Source: Absidia repens (lineage: Eukaryota; Mucoromycota; Mucoromycetes; Mucorales; Cunninghamellaceae). Taken from it: a DNA stretch of 64,000 bases. Each line of letters begins with the position of its first letter. Positions within the stretch are counted from its first letter, which is position 1. Under the pieces are notes generated by a model. The model was not told the origin of the DNA. It ran no database searches and saw nothing but the letters and a program-made list of their open reading frames with translations. The stretch lies in NCBI GenBank assembly GCA_002105175.1, contig MCGE01000010.1, forward strand, positions 434,001-498,000, read 5' to 3'. Positions 28,615 to 41,681 of this stretch are shown piece after piece. Position numbers and translations under genes: made by a program.

Positions 28615-29006
28615 GACTGAATTGGGAAGATCGTTATGATTTTAAAGTAAAAGAAAAAAAAAATGATATTTTTTTCTCTGTACTATTTTTCTATTTATCC
28701 CGCTATAAGCCACCATTGTTCATGCGAGTAGTTTTTAAACACCGCGTGTCTAACGTCTGCAATAAAAAGTTTGGTAAATACATGTGATAAGGTTGGTAAA
28801 TTTTTTATTTAAAAATCTAAGAAAAGCCTGATCCTCAATAAATCGAAGATTTCCCGGCGCTCCAGGGGAGTGAGTGACAGATCATTTGTTTCAAAATAAA
28901 ATAAAATAAAATAAAATACAAGTTTATATATATATGATATAATATGTAAAAGGAAGGAAAATAGAAGGGGAAACAACGAGATACATGGTAAAAAATGTAT
29001 TTTAAA
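28615..29006. other. Intergenic region between ROK1 and UBA4
   Basis: 392 bp separating the 5' end of ROK1 from the 3' end of UBA4, both on the minus strand. It holds five tandem AAATA units (about 28895-28918) and AT-rich sequence. It probably contains the ROK1 promoter and UBA4 terminator. Confidence 0.4.
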
Positions 29007-29813
29007 CTAATAGATGGGGAAGCTAGAATCTACATCAGTAGCCCATTGATAATATCCACCAGTAAGATCACGAGCACCATGAATCCCTTGTTGTTCCAAA
29101 ATCCTGACTGCCAGTTGAGAATCGTTTCCTAGTCGACAAACAACATATACTTTTTATTACAAAAAATGAAGAATAAAAAAAGTGCAGCGGTTAATACTAT
29201 GGTATTTTTTTACCGTGATCAAAAGCATATTTTTTCTTACCATCTTTGCCTTCAATAGATTGTTGTTTCATCATATCTTGTAGTTCATGGATCCGGTTGT
29301 CTAATTCATCAATTGGAATGTTCAAACTATGTGGCAGTTGGCAAATGTCCAGTTGAAGAGATGGGCGTACGTCAAGCAGCACATGAGGTTGCTCTTGTTG
29401 CAATATTTGATGGTATTTCTAATCACAAATAAATAAATAAAACATTAGTAAATATTCTTGATAAATGCATTTACTAAGTATTTTACCTTGACACTGATTC
29501 GTTCATCTGGGCCCAGAACGGACTGGGACGTATTCTGTACCAACAAAGAAGCAAATAAACATATGGTAAATGTGTGTATGCGTAATTAATATCCTTATTC
29601 ATTCCGTCTTACCTTATCATCAGCACCAGAACCACAGAAAGCAACATAATCAATCAATTGAGTAATGGTAGGATGATCACCACAAATAGAACATTCTTTT
29701 TTCTTGTTGCGTAATTTCATTGTTCTAAACATTGGATTCGACAGTGCACTAAATATCAAGAAGCTTGGTTCGCCAGCTTTTCAAAATAAAAACGGTATGT
29801 TAGCTACTAAATG

Positions 29814-29867
<54 letters not shown>

Positions 29868-30904
29868 ACTTACGATGCAATCCAGTGGCAACTTTCATGG
29901 CCTCCAATGCCTGTAAAATACCAATTATGCCGGGAACTGGAAGATAAATTAAGCAGTTAGAAAAGTATACAAATAATACAATTCATCAATATTACCGACA
30001 CCCAGGACTCCATTGTCAGAGCATCGACCAACAGTTTCAGGAGGGGGAGGGATGGGATGAAGACACCGATAACAAGGTCCATTTTGATAGTTATATACCG
30101 TTAATTGGCCATCATACCGTAAGGCACTACCAGAAACTAGTGGTTTTCCGAGCAGAACACAAGCATCGTTCAGCAAGTATCGAGTTGCCACATTGTCAGT
30201 TGCATCCAATACCAAATCATATTGCTTGATCACTTCCATTGCATTGCTACTATCCATTGAGAATGTATATGGAACAACGTGACACGATGAATTGATCCTA
30301 TAAGAACAAAACGAGAACGGGAAAGTTTCAAAAAGATGTTTTATCACACAATCACTCTTTAATAGACTTATACTTACGCATGAATTCCTTTCATAGCAGA
30401 TACTGCCTTGTTCATCCCTTGTTTCGCTTCAGTGTGAATGACTTGTCTGTGCAAATTTCCAATATCCACTTCATCATGATCCACAATACCCAAGCGTCCT
30501 ACACCACCCGCTCCAAGATATAGTGCTGCCGGTGCGCCAAGACCACCAGCACCAACAATCAGAATCGAGCTATTTCGTAGTTTGAGTTGACCTAATGCGA
30601 AGGCACGCACACAGACACACAAAGAAAAAAAAAAGATACATATAAGTAAGGAGAAGTTCCGCTTTCTATCAATATTATACTTACTATCTTTTCCCCATTG
30701 TGGTAAAATGAGTTGACGCCCATACCTGCGGATGTCAGGATTGCTTAGTGAGGCCACAATTTCAAAAGGATCTGTTGCTGTTATTGCTGTTGACTGCAAA
30801 GGTGCTTTGTCAGCTATCTCCAATCGTGATTCTAATGCCTTGATCCGTTGCTTTAAGGATTCATTCTCTTGTTCTAATTGTTGTATGGTAGCATTATTTT
30901 CCAT
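29007..30904 (-). CDS. UBA4: E1-like adenylyltransferase/sulfurtransferase, Uba4/MOCS3
   Basis: Activates the ubiquitin-like sulfur carrier Urm1 (and possibly MoaD-type proteins) by adenylation and thiocarboxylation for tRNA U34 thiolation. Eight exons (30904-30685, 30591-30378, 30297-29996, 29936-29874, 29776-29613, 29534-29487, 29418-29214, 29152-29007) give 453 aa. After an N-terminal coiled coil, the ThiF domain has RYGRQLILP, the nucleotide loop [17 protein letters not shown], two zinc pairs (CYRC and CSIC) and the candidate thioester Cys in GRCSDNG (about residue 236). The C-terminal rhodanese domain has LLDVRP and the active Cys in [10 protein letters not shown] (about residue 409). 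The intron at 29873-29777 contains a TA array of about 48 bp. Confidence 0.96.
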
Positions 30905-31065
30905 GTTTGATCTATTGGGTACAAGTGAAAAAAAAAAAAAAAAAAAAATCTGGGCAAGAAAAAAAAAACAGCCAATTCAATCCCCGGTGGTATCAATTTC
31001 GCATTTTTTTTTTCTTTCTTTTTGTTGTTTGTTTTTTGCCTTTAAACCATTTAACTTTACTTCTG

Positions 31066-33272
31066 ATGCTAAGGCATCCTCCCAATGAACAAGAATTTTT
31101 GTTTTCAAAATGGCAAACATCATCTACTATTTCTCTAGAGTCAGGTAAAAATAAAAAAATAAACAATTAAAAAATTAAAATAGCTTATCAATACCCTTAC
31201 TGACTCTCAGCTCCTTCGTTGTTTGTAGCGGATGCTCAACCTGCTTCTTTATCTCTACCTCAACTTGGTAGCCGACCGTTTGATCTTAGCACTGCTATCT
31301 TAGCATCAACGGATTCAACATCTAAGAGTAAAGCTCCCCGTCTTACTACACTTCAGGCGGACGAACTCAGTGCACCTACATCAATTACTGACGATGATAA
31401 GTCAATGACAGATGAATTTACTACAACCACATATGACTTTGCCTTCGATTATACGGATGATCAAGATCAGGAAATGGAGGATGGTGACATTTGGACTCTC
31501 ACTGCTGCTGCTGCGGACACTTCCTTTGGTTTATCTCAAAACTCTCACTTGCTTTCATGGGATGACGATAACGACCATGCGCGGTTGCAGGACGAGGCGA
31601 AGGATCAGTGGACACGATATCATACCCCTTACTTGACGGAATCTGCAAGAGATATGGAAGCATTCTACTACATAAAATTTCCTGACACGCTAGTCGTTGA
31701 AAACCAGCGTTTGATTAAGGTAATACGCTATTATAAGGAGTGGGGGGTGTCGACCCATTGCGCTGATTTGTTTTGCTAACATTTATTTCTTGTAGGACGT
31801 AGTTTATTTGCTCACGGGCGTATCCTCACTGTGCTTTGAATGGAAAAACGACGAACGAGTATTCAAAATTTGTGAAACTGGATTTCGGATCACGGATCTA
31901 AGTCCTGGAGTGGTACGACACATATTACAGCCTATGTTGCTCTTCGGAACCCGTATGAAAATGTTGGACGACTTCTCTGCTTACATCCGATCTCATCCAG
32001 CGCTATTCGGCTCTGTTGGAGTTTCATTCGCATGTTGTCTCAGTGAACTCCTACGTTATCTCCAACACACTATTGTCTCTTTATTCACACCACCGTCGCC
32101 CTCTTCTTCCACTGATACCTATACCCACGAGCCTCAATTACTGGAAATTCATCACCGCATGGAGGGCTTCTTTTTTATTATGCATCATCTAGTGAATTTG
32201 TGTACCATGGGTTCATCTAGGGTAATGTATATATATATATATATATATATTTAAAAGCACGACTTACGTAAAATTTGTCAAGTTGGCTAAACTTTTGTTT
32301 CTTCATAGAACCGGCAATTTGATATTCCTCGCGGCGGTGAACTATTGACATTATTATACAGCAATGTACTGCACTTGGACGACCTACAAATGGGTTACAC
32401 TGGATTTTTGAAAGCGATTTATATGACACTGCTGATCAATGCAAGTACACCCTGGCTGGCGATGGTGACACAATGGCTCAATACCGGCACGTTTCACGAC
32501 ACATATCATGATTTCTTTATCGTCGCCAATGAACAAAACAACTCAGCGGACAAAAGAACAGCAAGCATGACAATCAACACAGCTGCGTTGCCCTGCTTTT
32601 TATCTGAAAAATATGCAAAAATGGTGTTACGTGCGGGCATGTCAATACTACAGCAAAAGGTGGATCCTGCAATGCTTGATGAATTAGATTTAACTTGGCT
32701 TGACTCTTCTTGTTCATCAAATGTGGAATATATAATGTAAGGAAAAAAAAAAAAAAAAAAAAAAAAAAACTGTGCCTGTTTGACTGAATTGATTTACTTT
32801 ATTTACTAGACATCAACAACTATCAGCTGAAATTACTCCATATCCTTTCGATTCGCCACCGACACTGTCCTTACTATCCGATCCAGATACACATCTTCAG
32901 CAAAAGCAACGATCCGTTGTAAGACTAGGTGAATGGATGACCAACCAAGGGAACGATTATGTGCCTCCGTTACCCATTCTTGTGAGGCAACAACTTCTTG
33001 ATCCTATACAACAGCGGCACCAATCTATCTCCTCATTATCTGCCGCTGCGTCCACCGCACCGTTGCCATCTTCATTGAAGTCCATGGGGAGACGGGATAT
33101 GTTGTTTATTTACTGGAATGGTCATAGCGAACAATACCCCACCACGTTTTATACAGATATAGTTACACCCCCCTTTACATTGTCCACCTTTTTACGCCAA
33201 CAGCGTGAACAGCGCACTAGTTTATCTACCTCATCTTCTTTATCATCATCATCAAATTCAAATTATCAATAA
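31066..33272 (+). CDS. GCP5: GCP5-like gamma-tubulin complex protein, N-terminal half only
   Basis: Component of the microtubule-nucleating gamma-tubulin ring complex. Five exons (31066-31144, 31229-31719, 31796-32221, 32309-32736, 32810-33272) give 628 aa. The GRIP1 (GCP N-terminal) fold is recognisable: ITDLSPGVVRHILQPMLLFG, FSAYIRSHPALFGSVGVSFA, WLAMVTQWLNTGTFHDTYHDFFI and LPCFLSEKYAKMVLRAG. The protein then ends in a Ser-rich tail with AATAAA overlapping the stop, and no C-terminal gamma-tubulin-binding GRIP2 domain follows. The start is chosen because it splices in frame; an ATG at 31087 in another frame hits a stop. GCP5 rather than GCP4 or GCP6 is my best guess. Confidence 0.75.
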
Positions 33273-33917
33273 AATTGTATTCAACTTTTAAACATATCTG
33301 CCAATCTCTCTTTATTTGTTATTTTATTTTTGAATCTAGAAACAGGTCGCTATCAACATGGCTACCATTTCAAATGACTCAAGCAAATAAGAATGATCTA
33401 AGCTTTATCATTGTACTGATTTCTCTCGCTTCTACCTCCAGCCTGACCACTCTAGATTTCATTTCCTTGGTATATTGAGTCTCCTTTATAAAGTCACCTT
33501 CTACCTATCTCAATAGTATAGTTATCTTTTTAGTCCTGTCCATTGTCTATTTTGTGTAGATACCACGTTCCAATGAATAAAAACGACATATATATATATA
33601 TATATATGTATATGATTTTTATAATACCACATTCGTTTCAAATTTGATAAATCATATTTATTACCAAGACAAGATATGATGCAGTCCAACGAGAACGCAA
33701 AATAAACCTTAAATGACCGCCAATTTTTATATTTATATTCAGTACTGTACAGTACATACTCACACGTCCAAAATATTGATCTACTGGGCCAAGAGGAAAA
33801 CTATTGATATGTGATTTTTGATGGAACTAAATGTCCCTCGTCATTCTGCATCTTAATAGTCAGCCCCACGGATCTCAACTGGCTTCCGATTGACCTTCAT
33901 GATTTTAGAAACCGTAT

Positions 33918-33964
<47 letters not shown>

Positions 33965-35325
33965 CTGGATATATACAATATACTCAGTCTAACGGAGCTT
34001 ACGTTGACGACATGGCCTTGGTCGATTAATATAAATGATAGAGAGGGAATAGCGCCACGTCCGATATCAAGCGTAAAAATTTCAGTCAGTTATTAGGAAT
34101 CTACGGGTACGGAAGGAAGTCATAGGGAAGCTAGAGCGTAGTTCAAATCACTCAATAACGATTGCAATGCGCAGAGCACATTTATGTGATTGGTTTAATG
34201 GTTAGTGTTATGAGAATGCTTACTAGGCCCAGGGTCTTCAGGAGGGAAAGTAGCCATAGTGAGTGAAGCAGAATGTTAATGTCTGGTATTACATTCATAT
34301 AACGGATGAAATAGCAGTATCACACACTATTTAATGAGTCAGTGGATGGTTTGAAGAAAAATGACACATTTTATTAAAGCGATATGGTCAATACTAATCT
34401 AAAAGTCAACATTTAGTATCACAAGGGGTCTAATGGAGATAAGAAGTACTGGAAGGAGATCTGCGAATGGACAACACTAAATTAAAGGGATGGTTGTAAA
34501 AAGAGATCTATTATATTGTTGACCGTATCAGAATGAATATATATATATATATATCTTTTATTGAGCACAACAGCGGTTAACACTGATCAAAAAGGGATGA
34601 TGGTGTATTGCATAATACATGAGAGAGGCTAATGGGACATTTTTTATTGAAGCAGGTAAAAAAAGAAATATTTTATTCAATTGTAGATACAAACTATGGT
34701 CAAACTAACACTAAAACTAAGATAATGAAGGCTACAAAAGGCCAGCTAATGGTGGTCCCAAATCCTGAATCCAAAATGAAAGGCTTTCCCCATGCATCTT
34801 GTAATCCCTAAACTGAAAACCCTTCTAAACTAGTTCTAACACTAATCTAAGTCCATCAGAAGCCCATAGGAGTCACAATTGTGAAGAATTAAAAAAGAGA
34901 GGAAAAGAAAAAAGAAAAAGAAAAGAAAGAGAATGCGGAAAAATAAAAATAAAAAGGGACAAAATAAAAAAAAATCACCTGTGCGGCATTTCAAATATTT
35001 CCATTGACTCTCTGAATCCATTATCTTTATACAAAAAGGAAACCACTCACTTTTCTTTGCCTCAACAAAAACTACAACATAATAATTTTCTTCTCATGAT
35101 AGCAGTAATAATTGCTTAACAAGGATATAATCATGGTTTCCTCTTATGTTTACAGCAGCCAACATCGGTAGCATCATGGCACTGTCTTCCTTTTTAACCA
35201 ACGACGACCATTCTATATTAATCGTATGATTCTTCTCTTCTCTTGCTGACTTTGTAAACAAAATACATATCATAAAAAAGCTCAGATTTGAAAAAGAAAT
35301 TTATTGTGTGTAAAAATTAATAAAT
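33273..35325. other. Intergenic region with AAT array and family A element
   Basis: Between the GCP5-like gene (+) and the subtilase (-). Contains a TA microsatellite (33588-33608), an AAT trinucleotide array (33914-33963), another TA run (34535-34552), and the family A element A4 with its 3' extension (about 34040-34640). No coding signal. Confidence 0.55.
34640..35030 (-). repeat. Family A interspersed repeat, copy A4 (subfamily I)
   Basis: On the minus strand: AATGCCGCACAGGTG, CT tract, CACAATTGTGACTCC, TTAGAACTAGTTTAGAAGGG, GATGCATGGGGAAAGCC, TTCATTTTGGATTCAGG and TGAATAAAATATTTC. Inverted partner of A5 (39617-40000), with similarity extending into both flanks (AAATATTTCCATTGACTCTC is shared with small changes). 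Confidence 0.88.
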
Positions 35326-36542
35326 TTAGCTTGTGATTTCAAAGGGTTCAGAGGTCACTGATTCCCAGCTTGAAGGGAAGGAAGGATCAGCCAACAGCTT
35401 CAATGCCCTCCAATGCAAAACATAATCACCTGGTGGCACAGGTCTTACTGTATTTGACGTTCCAGTGGCAGCGGACGAAGTGATATTTCCATTTTTGCTG
35501 TTTTGATCAGAAAAATTAAGCGAAAGTAATGACTGGCCAGGGATAGCGGGTGGATGGGCCAGGACTGTGCGCTTCCATGGAATTATAATATAAGGGCGGT
35601 CCTTTAACGTATTTCTTGAAACGTACACGTGAATACTAGCATATCCCACAAAGTCGGTTTTCACCCCTTGATCTCTGTCGTATTCCCATACTTCGGAGAC
35701 AAAAACCGCAGTGCCAGTTAAAAGTCGAACGATGATGGACATGTTATTAGTTGCTGTTGGTAACTCCATAGATGTGATTTGCGATTCATGTTCGGTTGTA
35801 CTGCTATTTGCACTCGGAGCCAAGACATCAATCATCTTGTTTATCCCGATCATATGACTTTTTTTGTTGAAATCAGAATTTCGGAGAAGGGGCCTGAATG
35901 CCAGTATGGGAAACCCAGTGTCAAATATAGGCAAATCCTTAACATTTCCTTGGATGCCGATATAAGGCACCTGGACCACTGAATTATCATCAACACTCTC
36001 TTCCTCTGTACCCATGTTTTCGTTTTTTTTTGTTGGTGAGGCTTTAATATTGAGGTATCCTCCAAAAATAGGATAGGGTAAGTCAGTGATATTGGTCGAT
36101 GCTGAAAACATACCAATGGGATCGTCAGGTCCGTCACTATCACCATAGTCAATACTTGAAACTCGTACCTCAATCGATACAGCTTCCCCCGGAGACAATG
36201 TCCAAGTTTGCTTGTGGAGAACATCATTGTTTTGTTGGTTTCTGGAAGTAAGGGAAAGCTTGGCCTTGACAAGACCAGATCTGGCTGGCTCGAGCGGAGC
36301 ATATCCTTGAAGACTTGTATTGTAAGGTATCACTGAAACGCTTGGGTCTTGGTCTATTACTTGTACAGTCATTGTTTGATGTGCCAAATTTGTGATAGTT
36401 ATATTGTGTGATTTACGGTTCCTAGTATCATTGAAGCTTATTTGACTCGGGGATACATGAATTTTATGACGAATAGTATCATATACTTCGTGCGGCAAAA
36501 AAAAAAAAAAAAAAAAAAAAACGGGATTTAAACTTTCAGGGG

Positions 36543-36602
<60 letters not shown>

Positions 36603-39052
36603 GAATAAGACCTGCCCCTTGTTTGACAGGGTTATCTAAGATAGCAGTAATATTAGTGGCATCTTCTTCATCGATAAACGTATCCGGATCAACGTTTACT
36701 GGTTTGGCGTAGTTTGCAAAACTTTCCATTACCCTGTAAACATCGACTTTGGAAGTGTTTATTTGGGATAAGTGGTCCGAGCTATCCTGGAGCTGGGATT
36801 GAAGAAAAAGAGCGATGCACCCAGCTACAAAAGGTGAAGCCATGGAAGTGCCTGAGAGAATCCCATAACCACCTGAAGCAACGGGTAAAGTGGAAAACAC
36901 ATAACCACCAATGCCTGCCACATTTGGTTTTAGGCCCATTTCATTCGTTGGCCCCACGCTCGAGAATTCAGAAACAAGACCACCTGTCACTACTGGTTGA
37001 GGAGTGAGGTTGGTATTGAAAACCAGTCTAATGGCTGTGCTGTTGTCTTTTAAAAGGGCATCCATTAAAAAAAATCCAGCTTCATTTGATATTGCTGCTA
37101 CTGGGATAGGTGACTCATTTGCCATCGTAGTTGGAGCATATGCCATTTCATGATCTGGATCATAAATTAATAATCCAATTCCTCCAGCTTCGGCTACAAC
37201 ACGGGATTTTTCATTGTAGGTACAATTCCCTCGGCGAACAAGTACAATTTGATTTTCTAATGAGCCAATGGGTGTAGACCCCTTGCATGCTTGCTCGTCA
37301 GCACGATTTTGATTATTGTAAGAGACCAGTGTACCATTGGGGAAGCTGTTTGTGGACGAAGATAGCTCGTAACCTAAAAAGGACAGCGGAATTTAAAAAA
37401 TGCATGTGCATGATTTTTTTTTTTTTTGCATTTGGGCTTACCAAATATATTATTTGACTGTTCAATAAATGCCTCCATAGTCATTTGAAGGGTGACATTG
37501 TTATTTATGGAGGCCACAGAAATAGCATGATAACCTGTACTTGGAGAGCTGATATAGAATGCACCATTCGATCCATCATTTCCTGCCGCAATACTAACTG
37601 GTACACCTGCATTTGCAATTCGATTGGCAATCATGGCTGATGCGTCTTCCTGCCAATTATTTGGCCCACCAAGACTGAGATTTATGACATCGCATCCTAT
37701 TATATATATATTTATATATATATATTCGTTAGATATCGGCAATCTGCATCATGAATTGAGCTTTACCTGCTTCGTAGGCACTAATCAAGCCTTTAATGAC
37801 CAAGTCACTACTAGTAGATCCACTACAACTGAACACTCTCCACATACCAATTTTCGCCTGGGGTGCAACCCCAGTAAAATTCTATTCATGTGTGGGAAAG
37901 AGTTATGTTAATGGATTCAAATTTATCAGAGACATATTTTTTTATTAAACAACTTACATATTTCTTGTCATCAGCCGCAATGATACCTGATACATGAGTG
38001 CCATGGCCTGATTTTCATAAAGTAAATAAAAAATTATAGAATTGGCGGTCTTTCAAATGTTTTTTTTTTTTTTTTGTACCTGAATCGCCAAGACCACTCT
38101 CCGCACAATTGTCTAGAGGTGTAGGATGTTCTTCACGACTGGACATATTTTTCACATTGAAATTATTTCCAACCAAATCATATCCTTTCGTAACAGTATA
38201 TTCTGGTCCAAAACCGCCACCAAGTGCAGGATGGTAATAATCCACACCACTGTCAACAATACCGACCAACATACCTTGACCCAGGAAGCCAGCATTATGA
38301 GTCTGATCTATTTGCCCCCGAGCGAGATTGAAAGGAAAACCGAGAGAACCCATATCATGGGGCAATTGTTGGGTGATGTTTACAAGTGATTTCCGATAAA
38401 AATCCCATTGACTGGTAGGATTAGGTCGAGGGATGATGGTAACTGGATAAATTTTATCAATTGCTTGATGAGAAAAAAAATCATCGAGCACTTTTTGGTA
38501 AGTGGTGATAATGTTTGGCGAATCTGATAAAACGATATTTTCATGAAAATCATCTTCATCGTTGTCGGAGTTGTCATGGTTGCTGTCTAATATTCGGTAA
38601 TCATTATCATCATCAGCCTTGATATAATGGTCAAGGTGGAAATCAATGGAGGCACCCAAAAAAATATTAGGATTCGAATATGTGTGTTGGACTGAAATGT
38701 TCATTCTTGTAGTTGAAAGATCGTCGTCCTCACCATTAGCAGATGATCTATAATTCTCGAATACCTCATCATGGACTTGCTGAAAATATAACAAAGGGGA
38801 AAAGGATGAAGAAGAAAAAGATGACGATACTGATGACGACGCCGGGGCGAGTTCAATGAGATATCGACCAGGTAAAACAAATTCTGAGGACGTAGGTGCT
38901 TGAAATTTTGCTTGTTTTATCACCCAATCATCAATCCATGTTAATTCATTATCTTGTGGTAAGGATGTTGATATCGAAGCCAACACAAAGGATGATAGCA
39001 ATACGAAGATCACTCTAGAGATCACCCTATCGTAGAAGAATGATGTTATCAT
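35326..39052 (-). CDS. Secreted subtilisin-like serine protease with PA domain
   Basis: S8 endopeptidase, exported. Six exons (39052-38080, 38007-37958, 37881-37767, 37696-37442, 37373-36600, 36485-35326) give 1108 aa. A signal peptide (VIFVLLSSFVLASIS) precedes an inhibitor-like propeptide with Asp- and Ser-rich insertions. The catalytic triad is Asp in GIVDSGVDYYHP (about 264), His in GHGTHVSG (about 327), and Ser in GTSMASPFVAG (about 640), with the oxyanion region AAGNDG. A protease-associated domain lies between His and Ser. The C-terminus is an Fn3-like beta-rich region (LAHQTMTVQV onward). The intron 36599-36487 is almost entirely A and T homopolymer (T53 on the plus strand) and would otherwise read as poly-Lys. 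Flanked on both sides by inverted family A elements. Confidence 0.93.
36545..36597. repeat. T53 homopolymer within a subtilase intron
   Basis: Uninterrupted run of 53 T on the plus strand (A on the coding strand), followed by GGGATTTAA and an A-run of 26 (36497-36522). The two together make most of the 113-nt intron. The true length is likely unreliable. Confidence 0.9.
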
Positions 39053-40556
39053 TCTCAGTAAATATGTCGGTTGATATAAACAGGAAAAAGAAAAGCAAGA
39101 GAAGGAAGTAGTGTGAATGCTATTTTGGTTTGTCTAAAGGGGAAATTCTCGTTCCTCGGATAAAAAGCGTCAATGGTGACAACAAATAAACCAAAAACAT
39201 CCAACCCAATAGAGAAAGAAATCTCCGTCACAATGTGTTGTCTTCTGACAAGTGATCGGAATCAACTTTGAAAAATAAACTCATGATGATAAATGTCATG
39301 AAAGTAAAAGAATGTATACTGTACAGTATTTATAAATATTTGGCCGAAATTTCCATGTGAATACTATTTTCTTTTTTTTTTTTCTGGAGAGTATACTCAA
39401 TTTGACATTTATTAAATGACAGTAATACATTATCTACAAAGACCAAATTGCTTACACGCTGACAATGTTGCCTGCTGTAAAACGAAGAGGGAGCAATCAT
39501 GCTGTCGCTGTTAAATGGAAACAACCGCTGCCGTTAAAAGAGAACCACCATGATGATGATTGTTGCTGCCGGCTGCTGATTCTAGTAAAAATGGAAGCGG
39601 TTTCTTTTTTGTATTAAGATAATGAGATTCAGAGAGACAATGGAAATATTTGAAATGCCGCACAGGTGATTTTTTTATTTTGTCCCTTTTTATTTTTATT
39701 TTTCCGCATTCTCTTTCTTTTCTTTTTCCTTTTCTCTCTTTTTTAATTCTTCACAATTGTGGCTCCTATGGGATTCTGGTGGACTTAGATTAGTGTTAGA
39801 ACTAGTTTAGAAGGGTTTTCAGCTTAGGGATTACAAGATGCATGGGGAAAGCCTTTCAATTTGGATTCAGGATTCAGAACCACGATGAGTGGGCTTTTTG
39901 GAGCCTCCATTAGCTTAGTGTAGTGTTAGTTTGTCCATAGTTTGTATCTACAACTGAATAAAATATGTCTCTTTTAAACGTTACATTGAAAAATATGTTT
40001 CTCATGTCTTGCGCAACAGATCCCTTTTTTCTACCATCATTACGTTTTGATTAGTGCTGGCTGTTGTTGTACCTCAATAGTATATGTCCCTAAAGTTTTG
40101 CTCATGTAATTGTACAACAAATTAGCTCCCATTTTACGATTTTCCCTTTGAATTAATGTTGACAATTCTTTAAATCGCCGTCATGCTTCTTCCAATAGAT
40201 CCTTCCTTTAACTTCCTTATCACAAAGAATCCCTCGCCTTTAGCTCTAGTATCGATCAATACTCTTCAATAAAGTATATCTTTTTATTGCCCATACTCTG
40301 GCACACTTTATAGTAAGCGATATTGCGGTTATATTTCTTTGTGATCGTCTACCACATACACTTGCTCTCTAATCCCCCCCCACTGTGTCTCTCACCCGTC
40401 TCGTCGAATTATCAGCAACTGCTATATTCCTGCTTGGCCAATCATACAAAAAAATCTAGGTAGTAATGTAATGTTGCCGCCACCACATATAGAACATTTG
40501 GAATTGCTTTCTACCTTACCTATGACCAAGTACTTGCGGACACTTGACATCCTGTC

Positions 40557-40590
<34 letters not shown>

Positions 40591-41681
40591 AAATTGATAA
40601 CAATCAGGGGTTTACTTTACGTTCTTGCTGAACAGCTACATATATATCTTAAATACTTATTTCTCCCATTGTCCATTCCCTCCCCCCCCCATAATATACA
40701 TGATGTATATATATATATATATAACACATAATGCATTATCACACCATGATCTCCATCCAAGACAGATACAATTTCTGTTCAAAAAAATAAAAATAGGAAA
40801 AAAAAAGATATTCAAAAAATAAAACAAAATATATCTATGTATTATATGAATTGAGAAAGTGAACTTCCTTGAACTGCTGCCAAAATCATAGATCCTTTGA
40901 TGAGTTGATGGATGTACTTTTTAGTCCCGCACATTCACCCTAACAAATGGGCAGTACTATGTGTAGTATTAGTCGCTATTTTTCTTTAAAAAAAATGATG
41001 ATGTTGCTGGTAAAAATATTATATCGATATGTGAAATAGGATTATTTGTATAGTTGTGTCTGAATATAGGATATGATAGCCTTGCCCACACCAAAAGCTG
41101 GTGTCATTATGTCTCGACATTTCCTTCAGAATTCAAGTGGGCGGGATGTGAAATGATTTCTGTGGGCTCTCTCCGGACTGCAGGTTTGAGCATTTCCCTC
41201 ATTTCGATGAAAAACACTAGGAGATTCTAAATGGTCGTTGCTATGCTAAATATAGTCTGGATACACGCATAACATGCCAGCATTATTCACCATAACGATA
41301 CAATTTCGTTTTCCTGTTGATAACGTTATTATGGACACCTCCTGTATTCTCTGGCGTTTTCCAGTGAATTTTGCACGACAAAAAAATAAAAACAAAAATA
41401 AAATAAGATGACCTTGTAAGTTTCCGCTAAATATTTATGTGTATGTAGTAAACATTAGTACCAATTCAAATCAGCGCATAAAGCAAGCACACCCATCCTG
41501 AATAAAGCCCTTGAAAAATAATTGATTTACCACTGATCATCCTACTTGAAATAGGACGATAAAATACATAAAAAGTATAGAGATAGATTGCAAAAAAAAA
41601 TGATTCAATTTTTATTATAATGAAGACAACTAGCTAAACTATAAGTATAAACTAACGATGAACATAAAGCCAAACTATATT
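39053..41681. other. Intergenic region with family A element
   Basis: Between the 5' end of the subtilase and the 3' end of UBP6, both minus. Holds the subtilase promoter (39053-39300), the A5 element, a T-run at 40560-40589, a TA run at 40707-40722, and undistinguished AT-rich sequence to 41681 in which I see no gene or RNA. Confidence 0.5.
39617..40000 (+). repeat. Family A interspersed repeat, copy A5 (subfamily I)
   Basis: Begins AATGCCGCACAGGTG, then CT tract, CACAATTGTGGCTCC, TTAGAACTAGTTTAGAAGGG, GATGCATGGGGAAAGCC and CTGAATAAAATATGTCTC. The 3' extension to about 40400 resembles that of A1 (shared TTTAACTTCCTT, TTCAATAAA and TATCTTTTTATT). It is the inverted partner of A4. Confidence 0.9.

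Noticed and set aside
31087..31140. Alternative start codon for the GCP5-like gene
   Set aside because: That frame meets a stop within exon 1. The ATG at 31066 splices in frame to exon 2.
34130..34160. tRNA-like B-box motif
   Set aside because: GTTCAAATC alone, with no A box, anticodon arm or paired acceptor ends nearby. I found no convincing tRNA anywhere in the window.
36487..36599. Poly-Lys and poly-Phe stretch inside the subtilase
   Set aside because: Flanking splice sites are in phase and removal joins GLIQ to IYDTIRHKI, so this is an intron made of homopolymers.
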